Assembly: GCF_001612885.1 (NCBI RefSeq)
Contig: NZ_BDBH01000007.1
Coordinates: 620,001-684,000 of the forward strand
Direction: 5' to 3'
DNA length: 64,000 nt
From: Nocardia harenae NBRC 108248
GTDB lineage: Bacteria; Actinomycetota; Actinomycetes; Mycobacteriales; Mycobacteriaceae
This document shows, piece by piece, positions 36,370 to 45,476 of the stretch; the first letter of the stretch is position 1, and each line of letters opens with the position of its first letter. Both the position numbers and the translations under genes were made by a program. The notes beneath the pieces are model-generated. The model did not search any database. It was not told the origin of the DNA and was given only the letters and a program-made list of their open reading frames with translations.

Positions 36370-37586
36370 CCGCCGCACCCGACACCGGTTGTTCGCCGCC
36401 GGGCCCGCGTCCGCGGGCCCGGCTGGCGCCCCTGGTCCTCCCGGTCTTCGTGCCGTCGGCCGTCTACGGCCTCGGCAATGGCGCCGCCGCGCCCATGTTC
36501 CCGCTGCGCGCCCTCGAGCTCGGGGCATCGCCCGGGCTCGCGGGGCTGGTCGTCGCGCTCTCCGGCTTCGGCATGATCCTCATGGACCTGCCCGCCGGGT
36601 CGATCGTGGCGCGGCTCGGCGAGCGGGCCGCCATCGCGCTCGGCTCGGCCGCGGGGGCGCTCGGTATGGTCGCGGCCATCTTCGCGCCGAATATCGCCGT
36701 TTTCGGGGCGGGGATGCTGCTCACGGGGGCCGCCACCGCGGTGTGGGGGCTGGCGCGGCAGTCGTACGTGGTCGCCGTTGTGCCGGCGGCCGATCGGGGC
36801 CGGGTGCTCTCGGTCTTCGCCGGGAGTATGCGGCTCGGGTTCTTCGCCGGGCCCTTTCTCGGCGCGGCCATCGTGCACGGGGCCGGGCCGGTGGGCGCGC
36901 TCTGGGTGCAGCTGGGTGCCGTCGTGCTGGCCGGGGGACTGGTCGCGGTCATGCCGGAGCCGGCGGAGGGGGCCGCCACCGGGGTGACCGGGATCGGCAC
37001 CGTGCTGCGCGAACAGCGCGGGCTGCTCACCACCCTCGGCTCCGGGGCCCTGCTCATGGGCGCCGCGCGCGCCTCCCGGCAGGTATTGCTCCCGCTCTGG
37101 GCCGCGCACATCGGCGCGGACGCCGCCGTCGTCGCGCTGCTCTTCGGCATCGCGGGCGCGGTGGATGTGCTGATGAGCTACCCGTCCGGGCTGTGGATGG
37201 ATCGCTTCGGGCGCCGGGCCATCGGCGTCCCCTCCATGCTCTGCTTCGCCGCGGGGTACGCCGTGCTTCCGTTCGCCGGGTCGGTGCTGTGGCTGGGGGT
37301 TGTGGCCATGCTGCTCGGTGTCGCCAATGGGCTCGGCAACGGCGTCATCATGACGGTGGGCGCGGATATCGCGCCCCCGGATCGGCGCGCGGAATTCCTC
37401 GGAGCCTGGCGGTTGACGCACGACTTCGGGATGTTCGCCGGGCCGATCGCCATCGGCGTCATCGGTGCCGTCTCCGTGCTCGGAGGGGCGGCGGTCGTGC
37501 TCGCGCTTTCGGCCGGGGCGGGCGCGGTGGCCATGTACCGGTGGTTTCCCGGCCCGGGGGGTGTGCTGCCTGATTCTGCGCGGTAG
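36366..37586 (+). CDS. MFS transporter
   Basis: About 406 residues with 12 predicted helices. The motif between helices 2 and 3 is DLPAGSIVARLGERAA and its second-half repeat is SYPSGLWMDRFGRRAIG, both standard for the DHA1-type major facilitator group. Last gene of the ABC-monooxygenase operon (GTGA overlap), so it may export a waste product of the pathway or confer resistance. Substrate unknown. Confidence 0.85.
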   Translation: MTAAPDTGCSPPGPRPRARLAPLVLPVFVPSAVYGLGNGAAAPMFPLRALELGASPGLAGLVVALSGFGMILMDLPAGSIVARLGERAAIALGSAAGALGMVAAIFAPNIAVFGAGMLLTGAATAVWGLARQSYVVAVVPAADRGRVLSVFAGSMRLGFFAGPFLGAAIVHGAGPVGALWVQLGAVVLAGGLVAVMPEPAEGAATGVTGIGTVLREQRGLLTTLGSGALLMGAARASRQVLLPLWAAHIGADAAVVALLFGIAGAVDVLMSYPSGLWMDRFGRRAIGVPSMLCFAAGYAVLPFAGSVLWLGVVAMLLGVANGLGNGVIMTVGADIAPPDRRAEFLGAWRLTHDFGMFAGPIAIGVIGAVSVLGGAAVVLALSAGAGAVAMYRWFPGPGGVLPDSAR

Positions 37587-37628
37587 AGCCACGACCGACC
37601 TGCGTGGGTTGGCAACCACTCACCCGAA

Positions 37629-37650
37629 TGCGACCAGAATTCTGGTCGCA
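37629..37650. promoter_or_regulatory. 22-bp palindromic operator of the toxin-antitoxin pair (half-site TGCGACCAGAA)
   Basis: TGCGACCAGAA is followed at once by its reverse complement TTCTGGTCGCA. It ends 15 bp before the TATACT -10 box (37666-37671), which in turn ends 6 bp before the antitoxin GTG. It occupies the -35 region, as expected for autorepression by the antitoxin-toxin complex. Confidence 0.8.
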
Positions 37651-37677
37651 ATTATGACCGCCCGCTATACTCGCTGC

Positions 37678-37962
37678 GTGGAAATCATTCCCATCACCGA
37701 GGCGAAGGCTCGCATTGCCGAGCTGGCGGACCGCGTGGCCCGCGAGCACGACCACTTCACCATCACTCGCAATGGCCGCGCGGATGTCATGTTGATTTCC
37801 GTTGCCGAATACGAGTCCATGCAGGAGACGCTGGAGATTCTGAGCGACAACGACACCCTCGCGGATCTGCGGCAGTCCCAGGAGGACTTCGACTCGGATG
37901 ACACCTTCGACCTGGACCAGGTCAAAGCGGAACTCGAAGTGCGGCGCCGCGGGGTCGCGTGA
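37678..37962 (+). CDS. Antitoxin, Phd/YefM-RelB type
   Basis: About 94 residues from GTG 37678, leaderless behind TATACT. The N-terminal domain (IPITEAKARIAELADRV, HFTITRNGRADVMLISVAEYESMQETLEIL) is the Phd/YefM DNA-binding fold; the acidic C-terminal tail (DFDSDDTFDLDQVKAELE) should wrap the toxin. Similar to mycobacterial RelB antitoxins. The stop overlaps the toxin GTG. The palindrome upstream is the likely operator. Confidence 0.9.
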   Translation: MEIIPITEAKARIAELADRVAREHDHFTITRNGRADVMLISVAEYESMQETLEILSDNDTLADLRQSQEDFDSDDTFDLDQVKAELEVRRRGVA

Positions 37963-38240
37963 CCGAGACTCCGGAACGCTACTCGATCATTCTTTCCGCC
38001 CAGGCGCGCCGCAACCTGCACGACAACCTCCCGCAGGACGTCGCCTTCGCGGCCATGGAAACGATCTCCGGACCGATCGCCGCGAACCCGCACCGTGTCG
38101 GCAAGCCGCTCAATGAGCCCTTCGACGGTTTCTACTCGGCCAAGCGCGGAACCTATCGTGTCGTCTATCGGATCAACGAGGACAAGCACTCGGTCGAGAT
38201 TCACTCGGTCCGCCACCGGCGCGACGCTTATCGCGCTTAG
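37959..38240 (+). CDS. RelE/ParE-family toxin
   Basis: About 93 residues. The compact RelE fold is recognisable by YSIILSAQARRNLHD at the start and by RGTYRVVYRINEDKHSVEIHSVRHRRDAY at the end, where Arg/His residues line the mRNA cleavage site in RelE enzymes. Expected to be a ribosome-dependent or similar RNA interferase held inactive by the overlapping antitoxin. It closes the accessory segment before the biotin genes. Confidence 0.9.
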   Translation: MTETPERYSIILSAQARRNLHDNLPQDVAFAAMETISGPIAANPHRVGKPLNEPFDGFYSAKRGTYRVVYRINEDKHSVEIHSVRHRRDAYRA

Positions 38241-38294
38241 ACCCCACGGGCCTCGGGTGCGGTAGGCGGCGGTCGAGGGCAAGGGCAGTGGATG

Positions 38295-38882
38295 TCAGCG
38301 CACCCGGTCGCCGAGCTGGTGCCTGACCCCACCCACGAACAGCTGCAACCCGAAGTCGAACCGCGCGGTGGGGTCGGCATCGACCTCGGCGAGCGGCGAA
38401 TCCGCCTCCGCCAGAGCGCCGACCGAGTCCATCTGCATCCGCGACTGCTCGTCCACCGTCTGCCCGAGCACGTAGTAGAGCAGCGCGAAAGCCGCCAGAT
38501 CGGCGTCCCCCTGCGACATTCCGGCACGCACCGCCGCAGCGGCGAACCGTTCCCGCCCGCGACTGGTGGTGAGCCGGGAGGCGTAGGTGGCGGAGACCAG
38601 CTCGGCACCGTCGCGGTAGGCGAGCAGGCAGTCGCGCAATCGATGCGCGAGCTCGACCAGCTGCCCGGCCCAGTCCGTGGCCGCCACCGCCTGCTCCATG
38701 GGCGCGAGAATGCGGTCGGCGACCGCGCCGAGCAGGGCCTGCTTGTTCGGGAAGTGCCAGTAGAGCGCCCCCGGCTGCACGTTCAGCGAGCTCGCCAGCC
38801 TGCGCATGGTCAGGTCGGCCAGACCGTACTGGTCCAGGATGCCGATCGCGCCGTCCACCACATCGCCCCTGCGCAGCTGCAC
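38295..38882 (-). CDS. bioQ: TetR-family biotin repressor BioQ
   Basis: About 195 residues from GTG 38882. N-terminal TetR helix-turn-helix: [34 protein letters not shown]. The C-terminal ligand/dimer domain is all-helical. It is divergent from bioB, as in corynebacteria and mycobacteria, where BioQ represses the bio genes at TGAAC-N3-GTTCA sites. Two such sites fill the shared promoter, and single sites precede bioA and bioF. The name is inferred from position and operators together; a TAGAGT box at 38918-38923 (minus) could be its own -10. Confidence 0.85.
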   Translation of the reverse strand: MQLRRGDVVDGAIGILDQYGLADLTMRRLASSLNVQPGALYWHFPNKQALLGAVADRILAPMEQAVAATDWAGQLVELAHRLRDCLLAYRDGAELVSATYASRLTTSRGRERFAAAAVRAGMSQGDADLAAFALLYYVLGQTVDEQSRMQMDSVGALAEADSPLAEVDADPTARFDFGLQLFVGGVRHQLGDRVR

Positions 38883-38924
38883 CCGCCGACCTCCCGTCTC
38901 GCCCTGGTTCGGACCGTACTCTAT

Positions 38925-38962
38925 CCTGAACGCCGTTCAAGTAGTCCTGAACGGCGTTCAAG
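38925..38962. promoter_or_regulatory. Tandem BioQ operators between bioQ and bioB
   Basis: Two sites, CCTGAACGCCGTTCAAG at 38925-38941 and CCTGAACGGCGTTCAAG at 38946-38962, with centres 21 bp apart (two helix turns). Each is a palindrome with one outer mismatch. A TATCCT -10-like box for bioB (38922-38927) overlaps the first site, so binding should block bioB initiation. Confidence 0.88.
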
Positions 38963-38995
38963 TCGGTGGGCTACCTCGGCGAAGAAGGGATTCGC

Positions 38996-40009
38996 ATGAC
39001 CCAGGCACCCGTCACCACCGACATACTGGCGACTGCCCGCGAGCAGGTGCTCGAGCGCGGCGAAGGGCTGGACCGGGAGCAGACGCTCGAGGTGCTCCGG
39101 CTCGGCGACGACCGGCTGGAGGAGCTGCTGGCGCTGGCGCACGAGGTGCGGTTGCGCTGGTGCGGCCCCGAGGTGGAGGTCGAGGGGATCATCAGCCTGA
39201 AGACCGGCGGCTGCCCGGAGGACTGCCACTTCTGCTCGCAGTCCGGGCTCTTCCAGTCCCCGGTGCGCGCGGCCTGGCTGGACATCCCGAGCCTGGTGGA
39301 GGCGGCCAAGCAAACCGCGAAGACCGGCGCCACCGAGTTCTGCATCGTGGCCGCGGTGCGCGGGCCGGACGCGCGGCTCATGGCGCAGGTGGCGGCGGGG
39401 GTCGAGGCGATCCGCAACGAGGTCGACATCCAGGTGGCCTGCTCGCTCGGCATGCTCACCCAGGAGCAGGTGGACCAGCTCGCGGCCATGGGCGTGCACC
39501 GCTACAACCACAATCTGGAGACGGCGCGGTCGCACTTCCCGAACGTGGTCACCACGCACAGCTGGGAGGAGCGCTTCGAGACGCTGCGCATGGTGCGGGA
39601 AGCGGGCATGGAGGTGTGCTGCGGCGGCATCCTCGGCATGGGCGAGACCCTGGAGCAGCGCGCCGAATTCGCCGCCGACCTGGCCGCGCTCGACCCCGAC
39701 GAGGTCCCGCTGAACTTCCTGAACCCGCGCCCGGGCACGCCCTTCGGCGACCTCGAGGTGCTGCCCGCGGCGGACGCGCTGCGCGCGGTGGCCGCCTTCC
39801 GGCTGGCGCTGCCGCGCACCATGCTGCGCTTCGCGGGCGGCCGGGAGATCACGCTCGGCGACCTCGGGGCGAAGCAGGGCATCCTCGGCGGCATCAACGC
39901 GGTGATCGTCGGCAACTACCTGACCACCCTCGGCCGGCCCGCCGAGCGCGATCTGGAGCTGCTCGGCGAGCTGAAGATGCCGATCAAGGCGCTGAACGAA
40001 ACGCTCTGA
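38996..40009 (+). CDS. bioB: Biotin synthase
   Basis: About 337 residues. Radical SAM enzyme that inserts sulfur into dethiobiotin. The [4Fe-4S] motif is CPEDCHFC (C73, C77, C80), and [15 protein letters not shown], a glycine-rich GILGMGET loop and [10 protein letters not shown] follow. ATG 38996 has GAAGGGA upstream; the ATG at 30 bp upstream would start inside the regulatory region. Followed after 8 bp by the small bsaP-like gene. Regulated by BioQ. Confidence 0.97.
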   Translation: MTQAPVTTDILATAREQVLERGEGLDREQTLEVLRLGDDRLEELLALAHEVRLRWCGPEVEVEGIISLKTGGCPEDCHFCSQSGLFQSPVRAAWLDIPSLVEAAKQTAKTGATEFCIVAAVRGPDARLMAQVAAGVEAIRNEVDIQVACSLGMLTQEQVDQLAAMGVHRYNHNLETARSHFPNVVTTHSWEERFETLRMVREAGMEVCCGGILGMGETLEQRAEFAADLAALDPDEVPLNFLNPRPGTPFGDLEVLPAADALRAVAAFRLALPRTMLRFAGGREITLGDLGAKQGILGGINAVIVGNYLTTLGRPAERDLELLGELKMPIKALNETL

Positions 40010-40017
40010 CGGGTGCG

Positions 40018-40254
40018 GTGAGCGAAAGACCACTGGGTACTGTCATGGCCATGGAGGAGCGCTACAACCCGTTCACCGGCGCACCGATCGGCGCCGACGA
40101 CGCCATGCCCGCGGCGGCCGCGCTCGGGCTGGAGCCGCCGCGGTACTGCGCGCGGTGCGGCCGCCGGATGGTGGTGCAGGTCAGCCCGGACGGCTGGTGG
40201 GCGCGCTGTTCCCGGCACGGGATGCTGGACTCCGCCGCGCTGGAGCGCCGCTAG
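40018..40254 (+). CDS. bsaP: Biotin synthase auxiliary protein BsaP-like
   Basis: Up to 78 residues from GTG 40018; ATGs at 40045 and 40051 would give 69 or 67 residues. Conserved-looking core: RYNPFTGAP at the start and a cysteine cluster YCARCGRRM then RCSRHG near the end, a CxxC plus Cys-His set able to hold Fe-S or zinc. In M. tuberculosis the equivalent gene (Rv1590, downstream of bioB) has been described as an auxiliary protein that supports actinobacterial BioB; this is from memory. Its stop overlaps the next GTG by one base. Confidence 0.8.
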   Translation: MSERPLGTVMAMEERYNPFTGAPIGADDAMPAAAALGLEPPRYCARCGRRMVVQVSPDGWWARCSRHGMLDSAALERR

Positions 40255-40910
40255 TGGCCGGCCGGATGCGCCGCGAGCTGCGGGCGGCGCTCGCGATCGG
40301 GGCCGGGGTGCTGGTCGCGGGGGCGCTGCTCGGCGTCGCCTGGGGGTTCCTCGCCCCGGCCGAGCGGCTGGTGGTGGTCTCCGACGGACGCGGCGCGCCG
40401 CTCACCGGCGAGAGCCTGCACCGCTTCGACGCGCTGGCGATCTTCGTGCTGCTCGGCGCCGGGCTCGGGCTGGTCTCGGCCGCCGCGGCCTGGCGGGCGC
40501 GCTCGGTGCGCGGGCCGCTGGTGCTGCTCGCGCTGCTGCTCGGGTCGTTCGCGGGGGCCTACGCCATGTCCGATATCGGGGAGCTGGTGGCGGAGGGGCG
40601 GAATCCGCGGCCGGACGATCCGATCGTCGGCCAGCTGGTCACGCTGCCCGCCGAGGTGGAGGCGTGGCAGGCGCTGCTGATCCAGCCGCTGCTGGCCGGG
40701 CTGGTATTCCTCTTCCTGGCCGCGCTGAGCACCGCCGAGGATCTCGGGACCGGGTTCAGCGGGCCGTTCGGCGAGAGCAGGCCGGTGGGGGAACGAGAGC
40801 CCGACGCCGATCCGGACCACCCGGCCGGGCCCGCCGGCGTCCGGCCCGGCACGGCGCACGCGGTCGCGCCGGACGCCGGCTGGTCCCGCCCCGGCATGCC
40901 CGAGCGCTGA
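40254..40910 (+). CDS. DUF2567 family membrane protein
   Basis: About 218 residues, GTG start sharing a base with the bsaP stop. Four hydrophobic segments (about 10-30, 60-78, 85-103, 138-160) with an acidic Pro-rich tail. Position and topology match M. tuberculosis Rv1591 (DUF2567), which also follows bioB and its small neighbour. Function unknown; co-transcription with bioB suggests a link to biotin metabolism but nothing in the sequence shows it. Confidence 0.75.
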   Translation: MAGRMRRELRAALAIGAGVLVAGALLGVAWGFLAPAERLVVVSDGRGAPLTGESLHRFDALAIFVLLGAGLGLVSAAAAWRARSVRGPLVLLALLLGSFAGAYAMSDIGELVAEGRNPRPDDPIVGQLVTLPAEVEAWQALLIQPLLAGLVFLFLAALSTAEDLGTGFSGPFGESRPVGEREPDADPDHPAGPAGVRPGTAHAVAPDAGWSRPGMPER

Positions 40911-41052
40911 CCGGCGGTCGCGCTCCGGCACCCCTCCGCACCCGTTCGCGCGCACGTCATTCACCGTTTCCGCCGGATTCGCGATCCGGACATCCGCGTG
41001 TCCGCCCGGATGTCCGGTGCGAAATCCGCTGCGGCTGCTCGATCCTGGGGAG

Positions 41053-41799
41053 ATGACGGAGACCGAGCTCGACCACCTGCCGGTGCCCGACGAACTACGC
41101 CGCGCGCTGGCCGGCGACTACGCCGACCGGACCCGGGTCGTCGACGGCCAGCGGGTGCGGGTGGACCTGGACTGGTGGAACACCTCGCTGGTGAAGCTGG
41201 GCGCGCCGGGCGGCTGCCTGTGGGTGGACGGCACCGACACCGGCCAGGTCGACGTGACCCGCGCGCACGTCTTCGCCGCCGCCGACAAGGGCGTCTGGCC
41301 GCTGCTGTGGCTCTCCATGGCCTGGGCCACCGGCTCCCGCCGCAGGCTGGTGCACAAGCGCATGCGCGCGGCCGCCGCCGACCCGGAGCGCTACGCCGCC
41401 GCGCTCACCGCCGCCGCCCGAGCCGCCGCGGACGCCCCCGAGCACGCCTACGCCCTGCTCTACCCGGGCGACCGCAGCCTGGTCCCCACGCTCGGCCCCT
41501 CCTTTTTCACCAAGTTCCTCTACTTCGCCGGCGCCGGGAACCCGGTGCATCGCAGCCGCATCCTGGACAGCCGGGTGGCCCGCAGCCTGCACCGCGCGGG
41601 CTGGCGCTCGCTCAAGACCGGCGGCGCCTGGCCCGCCCGCACCTACGGCCGCTACACCGGCCTGCTCGACGACTGGACCCGCACCCTCGGCGACGAGCTC
41701 GGCCACCCGGTCGCCGCCGACACCGTGGAGCGCTGGCTCTTCGACCAGGGGGTGTCAGCCCCGCGGCCGGAGCGCCGCGAACTCGTCGGTGACGCGTAG
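41053..41799 (+). CDS. OGG-fold (HhH glycosylase-like) protein
   Basis: About 248 residues with CTGGGGAG before the ATG. The stretch VPTLGPSFFTKFLYFAG, then ILDSRVARSL, resembles the '8-oxoguanine DNA glycosylase OGG fold' proteins of actinobacteria, which share the helical HhH scaffold of base-excision glycosylases. The catalytic Lys/Asp of OGG1 cannot be placed with confidence (K in FTKFLYF is a candidate). Stands alone, convergent with nrtR (45-bp overlap at the 3' ends). Confidence 0.6.
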   Translation: MTETELDHLPVPDELRRALAGDYADRTRVVDGQRVRVDLDWWNTSLVKLGAPGGCLWVDGTDTGQVDVTRAHVFAAADKGVWPLLWLSMAWATGSRRRLVHKRMRAAAADPERYAAALTAAARAAADAPEHAYALLYPGDRSLVPTLGPSFFTKFLYFAGAGNPVHRSRILDSRVARSLHRAGWRSLKTGGAWPARTYGRYTGLLDDWTRTLGDELGHPVAADTVERWLFDQGVSAPRPERRELVGDA

Positions 41800-42450
41800 C
41801 TCGGAGTCGGTGAAGCGGTAGAGCGCCGCCGGGCGGCCGCCGCTGCGGCCGGGGGTGGCGGTGGCGCCGGTCGGGGTGATCACCGTGCGGCGGCTCAGCA
41901 CGCGCTGCAGGTTCGTGGTGTCCACGTCGTAACCGAGTGCCGCGCAGTAGATCTCGCGCAGGGTGGACATGGCGAAGCGCTCCGGGGCCAGGCCGAAGGC
42001 GATATTGGTGTAGGAGAGCTTCGCGGCCAGCCGGTTGCGTGCGTGTTGCAGCACGGTGCCGTGGTCGAACGAGGTGACCGGGAGCGCGGAGAGCGGGTGC
42101 CACGCGGTGTCGTCCGGGAGCCGCGGGTCGGCGGTCATCGGCACCAGCCCGAGGTAGGCCGAGGCGATCCGGCGCGGGCCGGGCACCCGGTCCGGCGCGC
42201 TGAAGACCGAGAGCTGCTCCAGGTGGCTCAGCTCGCGCACGTCCACCTTCTCGGCCAGCTGGCGGGCGGCGGAGGCGTCCAGGTCCTCGTCCGCGCGCAG
42301 CCTGCCACCCGGTAGCGACCAGGTGCCCTTGGCGGGGTCGAGCGCGCGCTCCCAGAGCAGAACCGCCAGCTCGGGGCGCTTACCTGCGGAAACGTCGCGA
42401 ACCTGGAACACCGCGGTGAGCGTTTCATGGATGGTGCTACTATGGGTCAC
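41755..42450 (-). CDS. nrtR: NrtR-type Nudix transcriptional regulator
   Basis: About 231 residues, typical for NrtR. An N-terminal Nudix-like domain is followed by a C-terminal winged helix ([27 protein letters not shown]). The Nudix box is degenerate: [22 protein letters not shown] lacks the REUxEE glutamates, so it should bind but not hydrolyse ADP-ribose-type ligands. It is divergent from nadA with a perfect palindrome between them. GTG 42450 is the start, 7 bp after a TACAAT -10 (42458-42463, minus strand), so leaderless; the ORF upstream of it runs through the operator and is not coding. Confidence 0.88.
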   Translation of the reverse strand: MTHSSTIHETLTAVFQVRDVSAGKRPELAVLLWERALDPAKGTWSLPGGRLRADEDLDASAARQLAEKVDVRELSHLEQLSVFSAPDRVPGPRRIASAYLGLVPMTADPRLPDDTAWHPLSALPVTSFDHGTVLQHARNRLAAKLSYTNIAFGLAPERFAMSTLREIYCAALGYDVDTTNLQRVLSRRTVITPTGATATPGRSGGRPAALYRFTDSELRVTDEFAALRPRG

Positions 42451-42473
42451 GTTTTCGATTGTAAGTCGAAAAC
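42451..42473. promoter_or_regulatory. NrtR operator and divergent nadA/nrtR promoters
   Basis: GTTTTCGA (42451-42458) and TCGAAAAC (42466-42473) form a perfect 8-7-8 inverted repeat. It contains the TACAAT -10 of nrtR and lies just after a TACTAT -10-like box for nadA (42438-42443), so one bound dimer would block both promoters. Confidence 0.85.
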
Positions 42474-42526
42474 CTGGTTCGGTGCGAATCCGGCGACGAG
42501 GGCCGGCGCACGAGGAAGGAGGCGTC

Positions 42527-43548
<1,022 letters not shown>

Positions 43549-43552
<4 letters not shown>

Positions 43553-45300
43553 CCGGGTTCGTCCCGCGTACGGTGCCGGTCGCCGTGGACTGGGAGGCCG
43601 CCGCCGATCTGGTGGTGATCGGCGGCGGGGTCGCCGGGCTCACGGCGGCGCGCACGGCGTCGCTGCGCGGGTTGCGGGTGCTCACGCTGAGCAAGGGCGG
43701 GCCCGCCGATACCGCCACGCAGTACGCGCAGGGCGGAATCGCGGTGGTCGCGCCGGAGGGTGATTCGGTGGATTCGCACGTCCGGGATACCGTCGCGGCG
43801 GGGGCCGGGCTCTGCGACGCCGCCGCGGTGCGGTCCATCGTGGCGGGCGGGCAGGCCGCCGTGGCCGCGCTCACCGACCTCGGCGCCGTCTTCGACCTGG
43901 GGCGGGACGGGCGGGTGGCGCGCACCCGAGAGGGCGGGCACAGCACCCGCCGGATCATCCACGCGGGCGGCGACGCCACCGGCGCCGAGGTGCAGCGGGC
44001 GCTCGGCGCGGCCGGGCTGCCGGTGCTCTTCGGGGCGGCGGCGGGGGAGATCCTGCGCGGGCCGGACGGCGTGCGTGGCGTGCTGGTGATCTCCGAGCAC
44101 GGCACCGGCGTGGTGCACGCGCCCGCGGTGCTGCTCGCCACCGGCGGGCTCGGGCAGCTCTACGCGCTCAGCACCAATCCGGACGGCGCCACCGCCGACG
44201 GGGTCGCGCTGGCGCTGCGGGCCGGGGCGGCCGTGGCCGACCTGGAGTTCGTGCAGTTCCATCCGACCGTGCTCTACACCCCCGGTGGGGTCGGGCGCAG
44301 ACCGCTGATCAGCGAGGCGGTTCGCGGCGAGGGCGGGGTGCTGGTCGACCTCGCGGGTCGTCCGGTGACCGCGGGGGTGCATCCGCGCGGGGATCTGGCG
44401 CCGCGCGATGTGGTCTCGCTGGCCATTGCCGCGCGGATGCGGGACACCGGGGCCGACCACGTCCTGCTCGATGCCACCGGCATCGCGGGGTTCGCCGCGC
44501 GGTTCCCGACCATCACCGCCTCCTGCCTGGCCGCCGGGGTCGATCCGCGCACCGACCCGATCCCGGTCGCACCCGCCGCGCACTACCAGTGCGGTGGGGT
44601 GGTCACCGATACCGCGGGCCGGACCGGGGTGCCCGGGTTGTACGCGGCCGGTGAGGTGGCGCGGACCGGGTTGCACGGTGCCAACCGGCTGGCCTCGAAC
44701 AGCTTGCTCGAGGGGTTGGTCGTCGGGGAGCGGGCCGGTGCCGCCGCGGTCGAGCGGCGCGGCGTCGCGGGTGCGGTGACCGAGGTCAGGCGGGTGGCCG
44801 CCGAGGTCGCGCCGCGCGCCGCGGTGCAGCGGCTCGCCACCGGGCACGCGTCGGTCGTCCGCGACGCGGAGGGGCTCGACCGGGCGCTGCGGCATCTGGC
44901 CGAGCTGAGCAGGCCGGTGTCACCGGATGACCGTCACGCGCCGGAGGGTCGATTCGCCGCCCCGTCCGAGCTGCCGGGGCACCGAGGGAGCGGTCCCGCG
45001 CCTGCGGCCGTCGCCGCTCTCGGCACCATGCCCCGTGGCGCCGTCGCGCCGCAGGACCGCGCGGCGGTGGATGCCGATGCGGCCAGGCGGATCACCGCCG
45101 TCGAGGACGCCGCGCTCACGCTGACCGCGCGGGCACTGCTGGCCGCGGCGGCGCTGCGCACCGAGAGCCGCGGCTGCCACACCCGCTCCGACTACCCCGG
45201 TGCCGATGTGGCGCAGGCGCACAGCACCCGCTTCGTGCTCGGCCCGGACGGCACGCCGGTCCCGGCGGGAACCGCCCCTGCCGTCCCGACGGCGTCCTGA
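43549..45300 (+). CDS. nadB: L-aspartate oxidase
   Basis: About 583 residues. FAD enzyme oxidising aspartate to iminoaspartate for NadA. The dinucleotide fold is at [17 protein letters not shown] (near 22-38), with [14 protein letters not shown], the [13 protein letters not shown] loop and [29 protein letters not shown]. The linker between residues ~460 and 500 is enlarged and Pro/Ala-rich compared with the family. GTG start coupled to nadA. Its stop lies inside a run of 24-bp repeats. Confidence 0.96.
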
Positions 45301-45398
45301 CCGCCGCCCGATGGCGTCCTTACCTCGCCGCCCGATGGCGTCCTTACCCCGCGGCCCGACGGCGTCCTTCCCCCGCCGCCCGAAGACGTCCTGACCCC
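45279..45398. repeat. Five tandem units of about 24 bp spanning the nadB stop
   Basis: The core GGCGTCCT recurs at 45291, 45313, 45337 and 45361, with a variant GACGTCCT at 45385 (spacing 22, 24, 24, 24). Units read CCGCCCGATGGCGTCCTTAC with small changes. Unit 1 is the last coding part of nadB and the rest lie in the 176-bp spacer before nadC. Because 24 is divisible by three, the array stays open in one frame (repeated RRPMASLP), but no start or partner domain supports it as a gene. Confidence 0.8.
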
Positions 45399-45476
45399 AA
45401 CCGCCCGCCGGCGCCTCCCATCCCGCCTGCGCCCGGCGACGCGTCCCATCCCGCTCCCCTGACCCGAGGAAGACCG

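Noticed and set aside
45301-45394. Repeat-encoded small protein with RRPMASLP units
   Set aside because: The frame begins inside nadB, has no start signal of its own and contains only repeats.
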